Positions 37,141-48,174 of a stretch of 64,000 nt of DNA are shown piece after piece (the stretch's first letter is position 1; each line of letters starts with the position of its first letter). The stretch lies in assembly GCA_905221605.1 (NCBI GenBank), contig CAJNDS010000513.1:586682-650681 (forward strand). Reading direction: 5' to 3'. Below the pieces are notes generated by a model that was not told the origin of the DNA, did no database searches, and worked only from the letters and a program-made list of their open reading frames with translations. The stretch comes from Symbiodinium natans. Lineage: Eukaryota; Sar; Dinophyceae; Suessiales; Symbiodiniaceae. The position numbers and the translations under genes are program-made.

Positions 37141-37600
37141 CCCCGGCCCCCCCCTCCCCCCCCCACCCATGGTCTGGAACCCCCCCCCCCTCCCCTGTGG
37201 TGTGGTTGGGGGTTGGTTTTAGGGTTAGGGTTTAGGGTTTGGGGTTTAGGGTTTAGGATTTAGGGTTTGGGTTTAGGGTTTAGGGTTTAGGGTTTGGGTT
37301 TAGGGTTTAGGGTTTAGGGTTTAGGGTTTAGGGTTTAGGGTTTAGGGTTTAGGGTTTAGGGTTTAGGGTTTAGGATTTTAGGTTTAGGGTTTTAGGTTAA
37401 GGGTTTAGGGTTTAGGGTTTGAAAGGTTTTAGGGTTAACCCCTCCCCCCCCTGTGGTGTGGTTGGGGGTTGGTTTTAGGGTTTAGGGTTCAGGGTTGGTT
37501 TAGGGTTTAGGGCTTAGGGTTTGACAGGGTTTAGGGTTTAGGGTTAGAGACCGTAGGCCTGGAGGGGGGAGGGGGGGGTAGGGGGGTAAACGCCTCACAC
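37141..37600 (+). repeat. interstitial telomere-like array with GC-rich flanks
   Basis: From 37216 to about 37540 the sequence consists of degenerate TTTAGGG units with point variants (TTTGGG, TTTTAGG, TTAAGGG). Two copies of a block that includes CCTGTGGTGTGGTTGGGGGT and the adjoining TTGGTTTTAGGG start near 37192 and 37451, so a unit containing both has been duplicated. Poly-C and poly-G stretches flank it on both sides. Confidence 0.9.
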
Positions 37601-37798
37601 ACATGGGTTTCTCCGAGGGCGTGCTCCCTCAACCGAAGGCACAACACTCACAAAACACGGGTTTTGCCGAGGGTCGGCCCCCCCCCCCACCCCACCTGAC
37701 CATACCATGGGGGGGGGGGGCCGGACACGCCAGACGCCGGACCATATATACATGTGTACATTTACATGCCTTCGCATCCGACTATCTTAGCAAAGTAC

Positions 37799-37997
37799 CG
37801 GTGCTCCGCGGGCACCTTTGCCTCGGCCTCCACGGCCACGGCCTTTCCCTGCGCCAAGCTGAATCTTGTCAGCATCTATGTCAAGCAAAAACAAGCAAAA
37901 GTAAGCAGAAGTTAGGCAGTTGCGTTTTCTCTGCCCTGGTCTCACTGTTTGCTCTTGTGCCTGGGCCGTCGAGGCGCTCTTTGTCTTTCGGTGCCAT
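37799..37997 (-). CDS. plausible start exon and RG-rich exon, unidentified gene
   Basis: The ATG at 37995-37997 on the minus strand opens MAPKDKERLDGPGTRANSET and RAEKTQL. After an intron-like AT-rich stretch ending in TAG, exon 37799-37875 reads DADKIQLGAGKGRGRGGRGK and GARGAP and then a GTACTT donor. Arg-Gly repeats are typical of RNA-binding tails, but no RNA-binding fold is visible. The exons at 34-37 kb may be its continuation, with the telomere-like array inside an intron. Confidence 0.5.
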
Positions 37998-37999
37998 GA

Positions 38000-38737
38000 T
38001 TTTCGGGATTGATTACTGAATACCTTCTTGCTCTACTCAAGGTTCAATGTGCTTCGGCTTTGATTTGTCCACGAGAACATCGTCAGACTTTTCGGGTCAT
38101 ATGTCATGCTTGCAGCATGCTTTGCGGCAAGTGCTGGATGTGTGGGTTGATAAGATATGCTTGGTCGAATGCTTGGGGCCCCCTACCATACGAGCCACGC
38201 ACTTCGCGCAGATGCATGCAGGCTGCATGCATGGCACGTCTTGCATGTTCTGTCCAGATGACTCTAAGTACACCCCATCCTGCCAAGCAACTCGACTTGC
38301 CTCATATGTTGCGCGCATGCCGCATCTACATACTACATGTCGTCCGCGAGCCCTCCTTTTGGAAGACCTGGTCGTTTTTGGTAACGGGGGGAGGGGGGAA
38401 GCAGAGGGGGGGTGGGGGAAGGACTCATGAAAAACATTGCCAACCTGCGCCGAAATTGGCTGGTAAATATTCACGATCGGGACGAGAACGATGCAGACAG
38501 CATGATACAGACAATACCATTGTCTCACACGGTTGTTCAGGATTCCAACTGTCGCGAGCACGGCCCCTTCACTGTAGCCGCACACAATGCTTGAGATCGG
38601 AGAAGTTGCAGCAGTCGTCCATCAGACGTCATGTGTCACACAGCATCACGATATTTCGAAGCTGCCACAGTCTTTTTCTCGGCCCTGCGTGTTGCAGGAT
38701 CTCGAAACGAGTCAGACATCCAATCTTTGGGACAGCT
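38000..38737. other. no gene assigned
   Basis: A plus-strand frame of 278 codons (38009-38845) and a minus-strand frame of 162 codons (38097-38585) overlap here. Both are rich in Cys, His, Arg and Met and have no recognisable domain. A G-rich stretch at 38386-38420 splits both. Confidence 0.3.
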
Positions 38738-39517
38738 TCAAGGCTTATAGCTCTTGCTCAGAAAGCTGTGGGAACAGCAGCATGGAAGGACTGCGCAGGG
38801 GCGAATCCTGCAACGTTCACATGTTTGCCCACACATCAGCCGTGAGGTTCGGAGCTTACGCACACCATTGGCACCATTGCATCGGAAGCACACATGAAAC
38901 ATCATGAAACCTGCCTGGTCATCGGCTGGGGCAGCATCTACCCAAGCTTTCGCTACAGCTTCGCCTTCCGTTGGTCCATGGAGGACTGCAATCAGACAAG
39001 GGCCCACTAGACATAGCACATGCGAGTTCACTCCTTCAGCATCCATTGGCCAACAGGTGTGCTGCAGCGTCAATTGGCGAGCCCAGCGAGGCAGCCGCGG
39101 CCCCTGAACCAACAACAATGCCCTCACCAGGACGAGGCAGCAACCCCAAGTCTGGAATGATGAATTTGAACCCCAGCTGCCCAGCTGCATCTTTCAAACA
39201 TGCTTGCAAACCGAGTTCTAAGCCTCGCTTGGAGCGTGCACGGATTCCGTGCCGGCAATCGGCAAACCTCATGGAGAAGTTCCCATGAAAATCCGAACAG
39301 AGACATGTTACCCCGGAATGGAAGTAAGCTCAAACCTTTTACTTTGCGACCACGTCGCAGCTTCGATCAGCACACGGACGAAAATTGATGCAGCCCCTTT
39401 CAGACAACACCTTGGTGTGTGCAGCACGTGCTTGCGCTCAACAGTGCTCAACACATGGGGATGAATCAAAAGACATGCCATGACCGACCCGACTTTACCT
39501 ATTACATAACGGATCAC
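38738..39517 (-). CDS. exon-like segments, unidentified
   Basis: The frame 39036-39272 contains LELGLQACLKDAAGQLGFKF and then IIPDLGLLPRPG, followed by a GTGAGG donor. A piece near 38.97 kb preceded by TTGCAG reads VLHGPTEGEAVAKAWVDAAP. Further right, SIFVRVLIEAATWSQSKRFE lies at 39308-39400. Good composition and splice-like flanks, but no family was recognised. Confidence 0.5.
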
Positions 39518-40980
39518 GTCGCCTTCTCAATAACAAGACTCTTTGCTGTCACGCCCCGTCACGCCCCGTCACGCCCTCGTCACCCCCCCCAATCATGCAC
39601 CCTCTGTACAACCAGAGCGCACCGCCTTCTTAAGGCAACGCCCCGCAAAGCGACCTGCACCGCTGCAAGAGCCTTTGTTTGGCCGGAGCGGAAAATTTCC
39701 CAGGTAAACCGACGGCTTCAGCCATAGAATAGTTTGAAGAGCCAGCGTCTCACAACCTGCGAAGTTTGCGGGGCGCTTGTTCGTAAATATGTTCATTGTT
39801 GAACATGCTATTCCAGTGTTTTCACCGCGGCGAAAACCACTTTCTGTTTTTTTGTCATTCGGCGTTGCAAATCTGCAGTTCCAGTGTTCTGGACGTAACG
39901 GCGATTTTTGGTTGTTGTTGTTTGAGCTAGGTTCAGGGTCTTGCTTTTTGGGTTTCGGCGTGGGAGCTTAGGATATGAAGGCTAAAAAATCGAAAACCAA
40001 AACAGGCTGGGGCTTACAGATTTGAAGGGCTTGAGGTGCAGCAACTTTGCAAGGGCTTGAGTGTGTAGCTACTTCGGGCGTGCACGTTTTAAGGGCTTGA
40101 GGTTGCAGTTGGGTCTATCTTGGAGGCTTGTGGGCGCAGCATGTTTGGGCTTCAACGGTTCCAGGGCCATGTAAGTGAGACCGACAGACCTCTGGCAGCT
40201 GGTTGGTTCCGTTTTGTTGTGTCAGAGTTTTGCAGCATCTCGGCCCCGCAATGGTTCTGGCCCGGCATCGGCAACTCGAAATCGGGCGTTTTGAATGGTA
40301 AAGCCGTTCGCAGTACCCTCAAGTCCTTCAACGTTCAAGCCCAAAATTACTGCCACCGGAAAGTGTTTACAGACAGCCATCGGCAGGCGTTCCTCTCCCG
40401 CCACAGGGTTACAATCTACCCTACACATTGGCACATTGCTCCACATTGCTTTCCCAAGAACATCTCGAATGTTGGGTCCTTGAATCGCAAAACAGGGCGG
40501 TTGCGGGCGGTTGCTGGACAGGCCGGTTGTCCGGGGGACCATCGGAGGCTTGACGAGGGCATGATACCGCAAATGTCTGAGAAAGGCGGCGTACGACTGT
40601 GCGACGGGGCCGCGGGGGGGGGGCGACGCATCGGGGAGTGAGGGGCGTGCACGGCAGATGCCTTGTTTAAGCTAACGCCCTACGAACTGACCCGCGGGCT
40701 TTGCGTGTTTCAGGTTAGTTTCAGGTTTGTTTCGCTTCTCTTGGTTTTATAGCTTGGGTGTACTCCAGCTGCCAGAGAGTCTACGCCATCTACGTGGCAA
40801 ACATGCCAAAGAAGTGCAAGGAGCCAGTGGTTGAATCCACTCTGGGTCCACCGTCAGTTCCAGCTGCGTCTCCAGATGGTCTTCCTTCTCGCATCAAAGG
40901 CATCGGCCACAGGCTATCACAGGCCACATATGCTGTGTCCCCCTGGCTGCAGGCTGGCAGCTGCCCACTGCCAAAGCACC
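39518..40980. other. weak coding signal on both strands
   Basis: A minus-strand frame at 40222-40572 contains a protein-like run (LPMAVCKHFPVAVILGLNVE), but an overlapping plus-strand frame (40120-40641) is also open. A plus-strand frame at 40803-40994 starts MPKKCKEPVVESTLGPP. Four copies of AAGGGCTTGAG occur at about 40024-40110. I could not assign a gene. Confidence 0.3.
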
Positions 40981-40982
40981 TG

Positions 40983-41957
40983 CTAGCAGCATGAAATGCC
41001 CAGAAGCCTCAACGTCGCAAAGTCACGCATGAAATCGCGGTATAAGCCTCCGACATTCGCAAGATGCTTCTCCGGGCTGAGTTTTACACCTGACTGCTTG
41101 GGTGTGACGCTGTGCCATCTCGTGCCTGGCCCCTGTCTTCCAGAATGCCCTGCAACATCCTGCAACCTCGATGCCCGGGGATCGCCAGCCAGGGCAGTGA
41201 AGGCATGTCGGGTAATTTGCCACCTCACAACGACGAGATAGTCAGCCAGGAACATCCAGGAACCTTTGCAGTGTCACGGATGTTCGCCCCAAAACCCGAG
41301 GCCAGGACAAAGCTTGCGTTCTTCAAAGCGTGGAGTGGAAGGACAAAGAAAACCTCCGCCACCTGACAGGCTGCCTTCAACTTGCTTTTCTCCTGTGACA
41401 TCCCCAACTTACAAGTTTCCTCGAGCATTCAGCAGGAGGCTTGTAACGGCCTAAGTCGCTCTTTGCGCAGCTTGTCCAAGAAAGTCTGTTCGCTTTGTGT
41501 TTCCATGTGTTCGCACCGTGGAAGAGGCCTTGCGAGAGAGGATGAGGGCCCGGTCGAGGCCCTGGCAAGCACAGTCTACCATGCACTTGCAGTTCCAGTC
41601 TTCCTAGTCCATACCCGGAGACACCCGTAGATACACGAGATGCCTGCGGCAGGAGGCACTAAAAAGTCCTGCGAAGGCTGTCAAAGACACTCGAAACACA
41701 ATCAGGCCAGTCAGGTCATTTTTGTCCGTGAGGCTATGATGTCCTTCTTTGCAGAGCCCATGCTGTGAGAAGCCCTGTCTACAAAGGCATTGAATTCCAC
41801 CTGCCCTCACACAAAAGACTGAGAAACTGGAGCTTGCTGTAAGTTCAAAGTTGATGCCGATAAAAATGTTCCGTTGCTGCTCTATTATGTTCACTTCATC
41901 CGTTTTCAAGATCCTGCGCGTGCCTTTGCATGCTTTGCGGCTGATCTCGAAGATCAC
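40983..41957 (-). CDS. exon-like segments, unidentified
   Basis: Successive minus-strand pieces: SRKACKGTRRILKTDEVNII and EQQRNIFIGINFELTA (41604-41957), METQSEQTFLDKLRKERLRP (about 41.43-41.50 kb), KLKAACQVAEVFFVLPLHAL with KNASFVLASGFGANIRDTAK (41225-41428) and KHLANVGGLYRDFMRDFATL (40983-41100). All look like protein and lie in different frames separated by possible introns. No family was recognised. Confidence 0.5.
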
Positions 41958-42072
41958 CGTTCGACGGATAGGGCAGACGTGTGCTTAAGGTGTGACAGCT
42001 TCGTCGACATTGCGTCACTTGTGTCGCCTTGGATGGCAACGCTGTAGGACCAGCACTGCACGTTGTGCTTGC

Positions 42073-42309
42073 TCAGTCCCCTGTGCCCTGGCCCATCACG
42101 GAACCAGGCACAAGGCGTTCGACACATTGTGTCGTTCTCTCGATCGCCAGACTTGCTAGGTTCGACTCCACTTTCAAAAAGACCGTGCCGGTACCACCAA
42201 TCAAGACCTTCACACTTTCAGCTTGCACAACCAGTACAATGTTGGACATTGCCGGATGCATAGTGCTTGTTGACAGGATGAAGGTCAAATGGCGTACTCC
42301 GGTGATCAA
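42073..42309 (-). CDS. exon-like open frame, beta-rich, unidentified
   Basis: A minus-strand frame with alternating hydrophobic residues (SNIVLVVQAESVKVLIGGTG and then TVFLKVESNLASLAIERTTQ), suggesting a beta sandwich. It resembles in style, not in clear sequence, the segment at 43.87-44.17 kb. No confident family. Confidence 0.5.
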   Translation of the reverse strand: MITGVRHLTFILSTSTMHPAMSNIVLVVQAESVKVLIGGTGTVFLKVESNLASLAIERTTQCVERLVPGSVMGQGTGD

Positions 42310-42502
42310 ACAAGTTGTTCACGGCACAAATTGTGCGGCACTGGCCACGTAAAAAACACTGCCAGACGCCACAAAAGCCTCCTCAAGCTGACGAGAGCTG
42401 CAGAGGTTGTTCCAATTTGTTCCTAATTCCTTCACGGAACCTTTATTCGCCCAAAGGTGCTATGTCTTTGACTGACTGATTACCATGCTCATCTAACATG
42501 TG

Positions 42503-43680
42503 CTACACATGCCATACTTCGGGAGCAGTTTGATTCACTGTAGGCTGCGCAGGCAAATGCCGGCTGGCAAACCCTGATGTGTTGGAAGTACGTAGAGTTA
42601 AAATGCCAGAAGGCGCATAACATCTAAACTTTGGCGAAGTGCAATGTCTGTAGTGGCAAAGATTCACCAATGTTTCGTGGACCATTCCACTGGCCATCTC
42701 ATGCTCCCTTTCAACAACACGAGGAAAGGACGTTTAGAACAACTCTCAGCTATTGCCATCTGGTGTGCTGAGCTTCCTCCGCGCAGCTTAGCTGCAGGGG
42801 CACGCAGTAACCGCAGATGGTTTGGCGAGCGGCAGATCCCGGGATGACTACACTCCAAGACTAGGATTGCTAGGCCAACGCGTGCTGCTATGGCATCAGG
42901 CATACGTGGTGGGATTTGCCGCTGGCCACAAGCATTCGTTTATTCGTTGCATAAAGCTCCTTCCTGCGCAGTCGCTTCAAAGGATGCTCCAAAAATGTTG
43001 GCTAGCAGTCCCCTTCTATTGCCTTGTAGCAACCGGAGAGGGACAAAGTGCATGAAGCACGCGCCAAGCGCGCCAAGCACCACGCACGTGTCTCTTGCAC
43101 GGAGCAACTTATCTTGTTGAGCTGCCCCGCTGTGATGATCATTGTGATCAATCATGCCAAGTGCTTCAGAAATACCGATACCTCAGCCAGAGGAGATCTG
43201 AAAACAAGCTTTTCGACATGGCCTCACCAGCACTTGCAAGAAAAAACACACCGCACACCGTTCCATCTGAGTATACAGACATTCTTAGTGTTGCGATCGG
43301 TCAGGGCAGGGAGAAAGGCGATACTATGAGTGCCTCTGCTTCAGAGCTTCTATCATCCAACCTGTAGGCCAAGATACCTGCACGACTGGCCTTGCACCAC
43401 TGCGTGCCTCAAGGCAGACCCGTGTGACCCGTCATGTCCCAACCCAAGCAAGACCTGTCTCGCCTTTACTGTCTGCACATTATGACAGGAGCCACATGCA
43501 CCTTCAAAACAATCAGCTAAGTGCAAGCGGTGGCACCGTGTCAGGGGATTGAATAACTCCCCGGCGCCGCAATAAACATCACACTCCAGCTTGCATGTGA
43601 TCCGGATGCCTGGGAAAGGCTGCAACAAAAAGGGGACATTCAAGAGCATTGGGAGAGCATTGGCGGCGAGCAGCTGCAAA
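42503..43680 (-). CDS. exon-like open frames, unidentified
   Basis: Minus-strand frames at 42503-42697, 42664-42903, 42940-43155 and 43353-43679 have moderately protein-like stretches. The last is the best (PGIRITCKLECDVYCGAGEL). They lie between two beta-rich segments on the same strand and may be exons of the same gene. Boundaries are frame limits only. Confidence 0.3.
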
Positions 43681-43689
43681 GCTCAAAAA

Positions 43690-44220
43690 ATCAAGCAAGC
43701 TTTGCCGGACTAGCCAAGTGTGGAAACTTTAAGGCGAATTGATGGGCACGACTTGGTCCTGCCTAGTGGTCCCGTCACCTGAGCAGCACCATCAAGCTGA
43801 ATGGTGAGCTTGAGATCGTGCGAGATGACGTCTGTGGTCAAAGCCTGAGACACCATGTCACGTCGGAATCACAAAACAGGCGTCTTCTTTTCCAACACAT
43901 TTGCAGCCAAAACTGGAACCTGAAACATCGCCGAGTCAAGTTTGATTGTCACGTCCGCCCCAACAGTGACCTTCGATTGCGGCAGAACCTTACAGTCGTG
44001 GCCCGCGTTGACGACTGCCAACATGGTGCCAGTGACGTGTAATGTGGAGGGCTTCCTTGCAAGCCCAGAAGCAGATGCTGGCCGGCTAATTGCAAGTCCA
44101 AGCTCCTCTCCGTGGTACAAGACCTTGACTGCACCTTTAGCAAACGTCATTCGGACAGTCCGAGCGTGTGTGTGAGAGACATATCGCCTATTGCATACAA
44201 CGGGTAGCCCTAGTCCCTTC
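43690..44220 (-). CDS. beta-rich exon-like segment, possibly LEA_2/WHy-like
   Basis: The minus-strand frame 43869-44220 contains AVKVLYHGEELGLAISRPAS, STLHVTGTMLAVVNAG and VTVGADVTIKLDSAMFQV. The order of a strand, a YxGxELG turn and later VxGT strands recalls the LEA_2 (WHy) beta sandwich. A following piece at about 43.78-43.83 kb reads HDLKLTIQLDGAAQ and ends at a GTGACG donor. The family assignment is a guess from pattern. The coding call is good. Confidence 0.55.
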
Positions 44221-44472
44221 CCTTGAAGGAACGCCGTCCATCCACAACCACAAATTGTCCGCAAGCAAACGCAACGCGAAATCGCACACATGTTATCCAC
44301 CATCAATTAGAAGAAGCCTTTCCCCGAAGGAACGCAAGATAACGCACGTCCCACCCACAAAGTTCATGTGGGTTCTTTGCAACCTTCCACATGCACCTAA
44401 AACACCATGTAAACGCAGAACAAAATCTAAACGCAACGAGACACTGCATCCATGACATCCTACTTTTGCATA

Positions 44473-44598
44473 CCGCCACACCCGAAAATCGTATACAGCA
44501 TTGATCTTCGAGCCGCCCACACCCGAACATCATGCACTGAGCATTGATCTTCGCGCCGCCCACAACCGAAAATCGCGCACCGAGCGTTGGTCTTCGAG
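44473..44598. repeat. three tandem copies of a 43-bp unit
   Basis: Units at 44473-44512, 44513-44555 and 44556-44598 share the start CCGCCNACACCCGAA and the end TTGATCTTCG (TTGGTCTTCG in the third). The first copy is three bases shorter. The array lies in a presumed non-coding stretch. Confidence 0.85.
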
Positions 44599-44599
44599 C

Positions 44600-45462
44600 C
44601 ACCTTTTGGCAGGGTGCGTTCGGCGTAAGCTGCGCGAAAGGTTCGCGCAAGTAGCGCATAAGCAACGGTCGCCTTTTCCTGCCGAACGCCAAGAAATTCA
44701 GGGTACTATGCGTACGCAGTGGCGCACCCTGGATTTGCCAAGTGCAGTAGGGGGCTTCATCGCATCAGCTTGGGCTGCATGCAGCTACCACTAGTGCAGC
44801 GCCGAAGGGAAGGGGTCACATCATGGTCGTACCACCCCTTGTTTAAGCAGTGCTGGCTTCCAAACGAACAAACAGTGTCCATTCTCGAAAAACCATGCGC
44901 GCAAGGAAGGAAAGCATCAACGATCTAGAACGTCTTAACTTGTGGTTGTTCTGCTGTGGTTGCTTCTGCTGTAACCAGCGAATCTGCTTGACGCGGGAAA
45001 GTTGACGGTTTTGGCCTGAGGAACCTGAAACCCCAATGAACGCAACTCAGGAAGTTGATGGTCCACCACGGCATCCGTGGTTATTTCCCACGAGTAAACG
45101 CAAGCAGCAGCGACTTTTACATCTTCTTCCCCCCATAAACTGCAGATCAAAACGGACTGGCATCGACTAGGGCCGTTGGGGTTAGGGGGTGCCTTAGTCG
45201 GCACGCATGGAAGCGTCACCCGGACCTCCATTCAACACCCCGAAGAGCCCTTTCCCCAACGAAAAGCAGCATCAGCACCCGAGCACACGCGCTGGTCTAT
45301 CCTTGCAAGCATCAAACAACAAAGGGCCACCTCCACTCGCCTCGTAAGGCCAACGCAAAACACTTCTTTGCCATATTCATCCTTGCCATGCCCAGCCTGT
45401 GTCTGCTTGGCCACCAAGCAAATTAGGATTGAACACCTGAGGTCGTCTCCACCCAAGGGGCG
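44600..45462. other. no gene recognised
   Basis: Open frames on both strands lack convincing protein character. The stretch lies between the tandem repeat and the membrane-protein exons and is probably intron of the latter. Confidence 0.3.
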
Positions 45463-46218
45463 CTAGTTCGCTGATTCACAATAGATGTACTCGCATGATC
45501 TCGCCTGACAGCCTGAAACCACCTGACATCGCGTATCTTGGGCATGGCTTTGAAGTGGAGCCTGCTTGGACCAAGCAGCCTCGGCCTCCGCATAGAACTT
45601 CACGTCGGGATAAGTGGCGTTTGGGTCAAATGCGCTTGGTCCGGCCGCAAACGCCATGACAAAGTACATCAGGGCATCTGGAGTTGTCACCTCGCTGTGT
45701 ACCAATGTACGCGATTGTGTTGGCATGTGACTGCATGAGCCCCTCAGAGCAAACCATAAACATCCAAAAACAACCCAAAAACAACCAAACACCAGGAAAG
45801 CTGTGGAAAGTCCAGCTCAAAGTTCAGCGCAAGCGGGGGGGGGAATTTTGGGGTCGTCGCTGGGGTCGTGTCTGTCTCTGCAGCCCCAAGAGGCTTCAAG
45901 CTTGGTGAGCTCCCAACTGGGATCTCGAGGCCAAAACAAGCCTCAGTCCCCATCTTGTCAGCGATCTCGTCAAAACCGCACACAGACAGCATACTGGAAG
46001 CCAACCATTGCTAGCAAGCCACCCATGCAAATCGCCACAGTCAGCATGAAGCAGCTGCACGCCCCAGCTGCGATGCAGAAGCCTTTCCGTCGGCGCGTGC
46101 GGCAGCAGCAGCACCTTTTGGACCTCACATCCTGGTGCTCCAGCATCTTTAGTCTTTTTCGCGCGCGAGAACAACAGCGAGAACAACAGCGAATCTTAAG
46201 ACGGCAAGCACTACACAC
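45463..46218 (-). CDS. membrane-anchored protein, N-terminal exons, unidentified
   Basis: The rightmost piece (45990-46218) has a basic Cys-rich stretch (KRCCCCRTRRRKGFCI) followed by a membrane helix (CFMLTVAICMGGLLAMVGF), then a GTATGC donor. Next come GTEACFGLEIPVGSS and PPLALNFELDF (45744-45970). The left exon (45463-45720) contains VTTPDALMYFVMAFAAG and YPDVKFYAEAEAAWSK. The layout, with a short cytoplasmic Cys/Arg tail, one helix and a large extracytoplasmic part, fits a single-pass type II protein. The beta-rich segments at 42-44 kb may be its continuation. No confident family. Confidence 0.6.
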
Positions 46219-46550
46219 ATCCCTGCCATGTGCGTTCGATCAGTTAATCCTTTGCTCAGCTATGAAATGCCATGGGTCCTCAGCAGCTGTCTGTACTTTG
46301 GTCGTGTCGCCAACTTCAACGTCACAGTTCAGCGCAATGCCTTGTACAGGGTTAAACCTGAGACGAGGTATGAAACTGCAGCGCAGCATCACGCGCAGGA
46401 AACTTGAGGGCTAAGCTGGGGCCAACGAAAGCTAGCCCTGGGTATTGCGCGTTATTGCGCAAGACCAGACCTCAACACCAGACTTCCCAGTACAACGCCG
46501 CCACGCGCCCCTACCTCACAGCACCGAACCACAACCCCACCAGGCCCCCC

Positions 46551-46882
46551 CCCCCCCCCCCCGCCCCCCAACCCTACCGCACATCTGTTGATGGTGCTGT
46601 GGGAGATGCGTTGGCCATTATGATGATGTTGCTGGTGAAAATGCAAAAACAAAAACATCATGGTACGATGCTGCTCACGATGCTGCTCACGATGCTGGTG
46701 ACGATGATGATGAGGATGATGATGATGATGATGGTGATGGCGATGGTGATGATGATGATGATTCCTACTATGACAATTATGATGATCATGAAGATTATGA
46801 TGATGATTGTGATGATGATGATGATGATGATGGTTATGATGATGATTGTGATGATGATTATGATGGTGATGATGATGATGAT
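46551..46882. repeat. C tract followed by GAT/ATG trinucleotide repeat region
   Basis: A C-rich run at 46548-46569 is followed, from 46618 to 46882, by a cryptically simple GAT/GGT/GAC trinucleotide region. It gives poly-Met, poly-Asp or poly-His frames that are artefacts. Confidence 0.9.
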
Positions 46883-46889
46883 GTAAATA

Positions 46890-47339
46890 CATGTAAATGA
46901 TGCTGAGAATTTGCACTGTGAATGATGCTGATCAATGAATGGTGCATGCGAACTTGGCAAAAAGCCAACACAAAACAGATCCTTGACGCACGCCCCCTCC
47001 CTTCAAACACTCTCGACCCCCACCACCCCATTGCAAAAGCCAGCAAGCCTGCGAACCGTTCAACATTGCCCCTCCCCCCAATCCTACGGCAAAATCAATA
47101 GCCCGTAGCTTTCCGGACCTTGCTTGGCCTTACCTGCTACAGCAAGGCTAGCTTCCGCGACTTGGTGCTGAAAGCTTTCGTGCAAACACTTTTGGAGCAG
47201 CCACACGCACACCAAGCCGCTCATCCGACGGAACTGCCTCCTGCATTAACAGGCGAGAAGCCAGTGTCAACTAGTGTCAACACAGGCGATGTACGAATGC
47301 CAGTGCCCAGAAAGCTGCAGAATTCCAGTTTCGGGTAAT
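46890..47339. other. no gene recognised
   Basis: Nothing recognisable. It contains a short direct repeat CTAGTGTCAACACAGG-like near 47268-47285. Confidence 0.3.
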
Positions 47340-47942
47340 CTAGAGACATGGAGACATGCATGGACAGCGTTGGCATGGGTGTGTCCGGTAATCTCCCGAG
47401 AGTCGGCCCACAGAGCTGTGACATCGGGAATTGCAGGTTCGACTGTTCGACTTCAGGGAATTACAGTAGATATGTGTTTCAAAATGGTCCCAGCGCAACA
47501 GCGTGGACTCTTCCAATAGTTCTCCCGTGATTCTGGAGCATTTCGGCTCTGCAGCAGGTCCTTCGCAGCCTCGGGCGTGCTCCTGCCAGTAGGACAGCAT
47601 GACGTTCCAAAAAACTTGCAGCCGGGCATGAGTGTCTGTCCTTTCCATCTTCGTGATGCTGCTGCAGCTGCTGTACATCCAGATTCTTGCTTGAGCCGCT
47701 GGCAGGCGATTTCTGGCAACTAACTCGGGCATGTGCTGCAAACAGATACATGGCACCAGAGGTTTGCGCAAGCAAGACACGCCATGACACGAGCAACTGC
47801 CACAGCGGCAAGCTTGGTGAGCTCCGCTGTCAGTCCATTTGAACCCGACTTCCCCCAATCCAAACTCCAACACCTCCACAGTATGGGCCAACCGACTATG
47901 CTGGGGCAGAGGTGCTAAACTCTCAACCCTTGCGAACCGCAA
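47340..47942 (-). CDS. long open frame, probably exon/intron mixture, unidentified
   Basis: A 200-codon minus-strand frame, long for the window. Parts read like protein (ARLQVFWNVMLSYWQEHARG, ITGELLEESTLLRWDHFETH). Overlapping frames on the same strand also contain plausible pieces (SSKNLDVQQLQQHHEDGKDR), so several exons in different frames may overlap introns. No family was recognised. Confidence 0.4.
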   Translation of the reverse strand: MRFARVESLAPLPQHSRLAHTVEVLEFGLGEVGFKWTDSGAHQACRCGSCSCHGVSCLRKPLVPCICLQHMPELVARNRLPAAQARIWMYSSCSSITKMERTDTHARLQVFWNVMLSYWQEHARGCEGPAAEPKCSRITGELLEESTLLRWDHFETHIYCNSLKSNSRTCNSRCHSSVGRLSGDYRTHPCQRCPCMSPCL

Positions 47943-48174
47943 TGCGCAGCCTTTGCAAGAATGCAGTCAATGAAAGGTCATTAAGGGGAACATGGCCGCA
48001 CCGCATTTGATTGTTCCCGCTACTGGCCCTCTTGCATCCTCTTGAACAAGTCAAGAGCAGTCACACCGTCCGAGAAGCGCTGTCGCTTGACGAAAGCGCA
48101 CCGAGCAACAGGTTGTCACGGAAAATTGGCGCAACCAGCGTGGCCAAAGCAACTCGTCTTGTTGTGGAGAAGCC

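Noticed and set aside
38009-38845. 278-codon plus-strand open frame
   Set aside because: It is Cys/His/Arg-rich, has no domain, passes through a G-rich low-complexity stretch and overlaps long frames on the other strand. Length alone is weak evidence here.
46452-46960. Poly-His, poly-Met and poly-Ile proteins
   Set aside because: They are translations of the GAT trinucleotide region on both strands.
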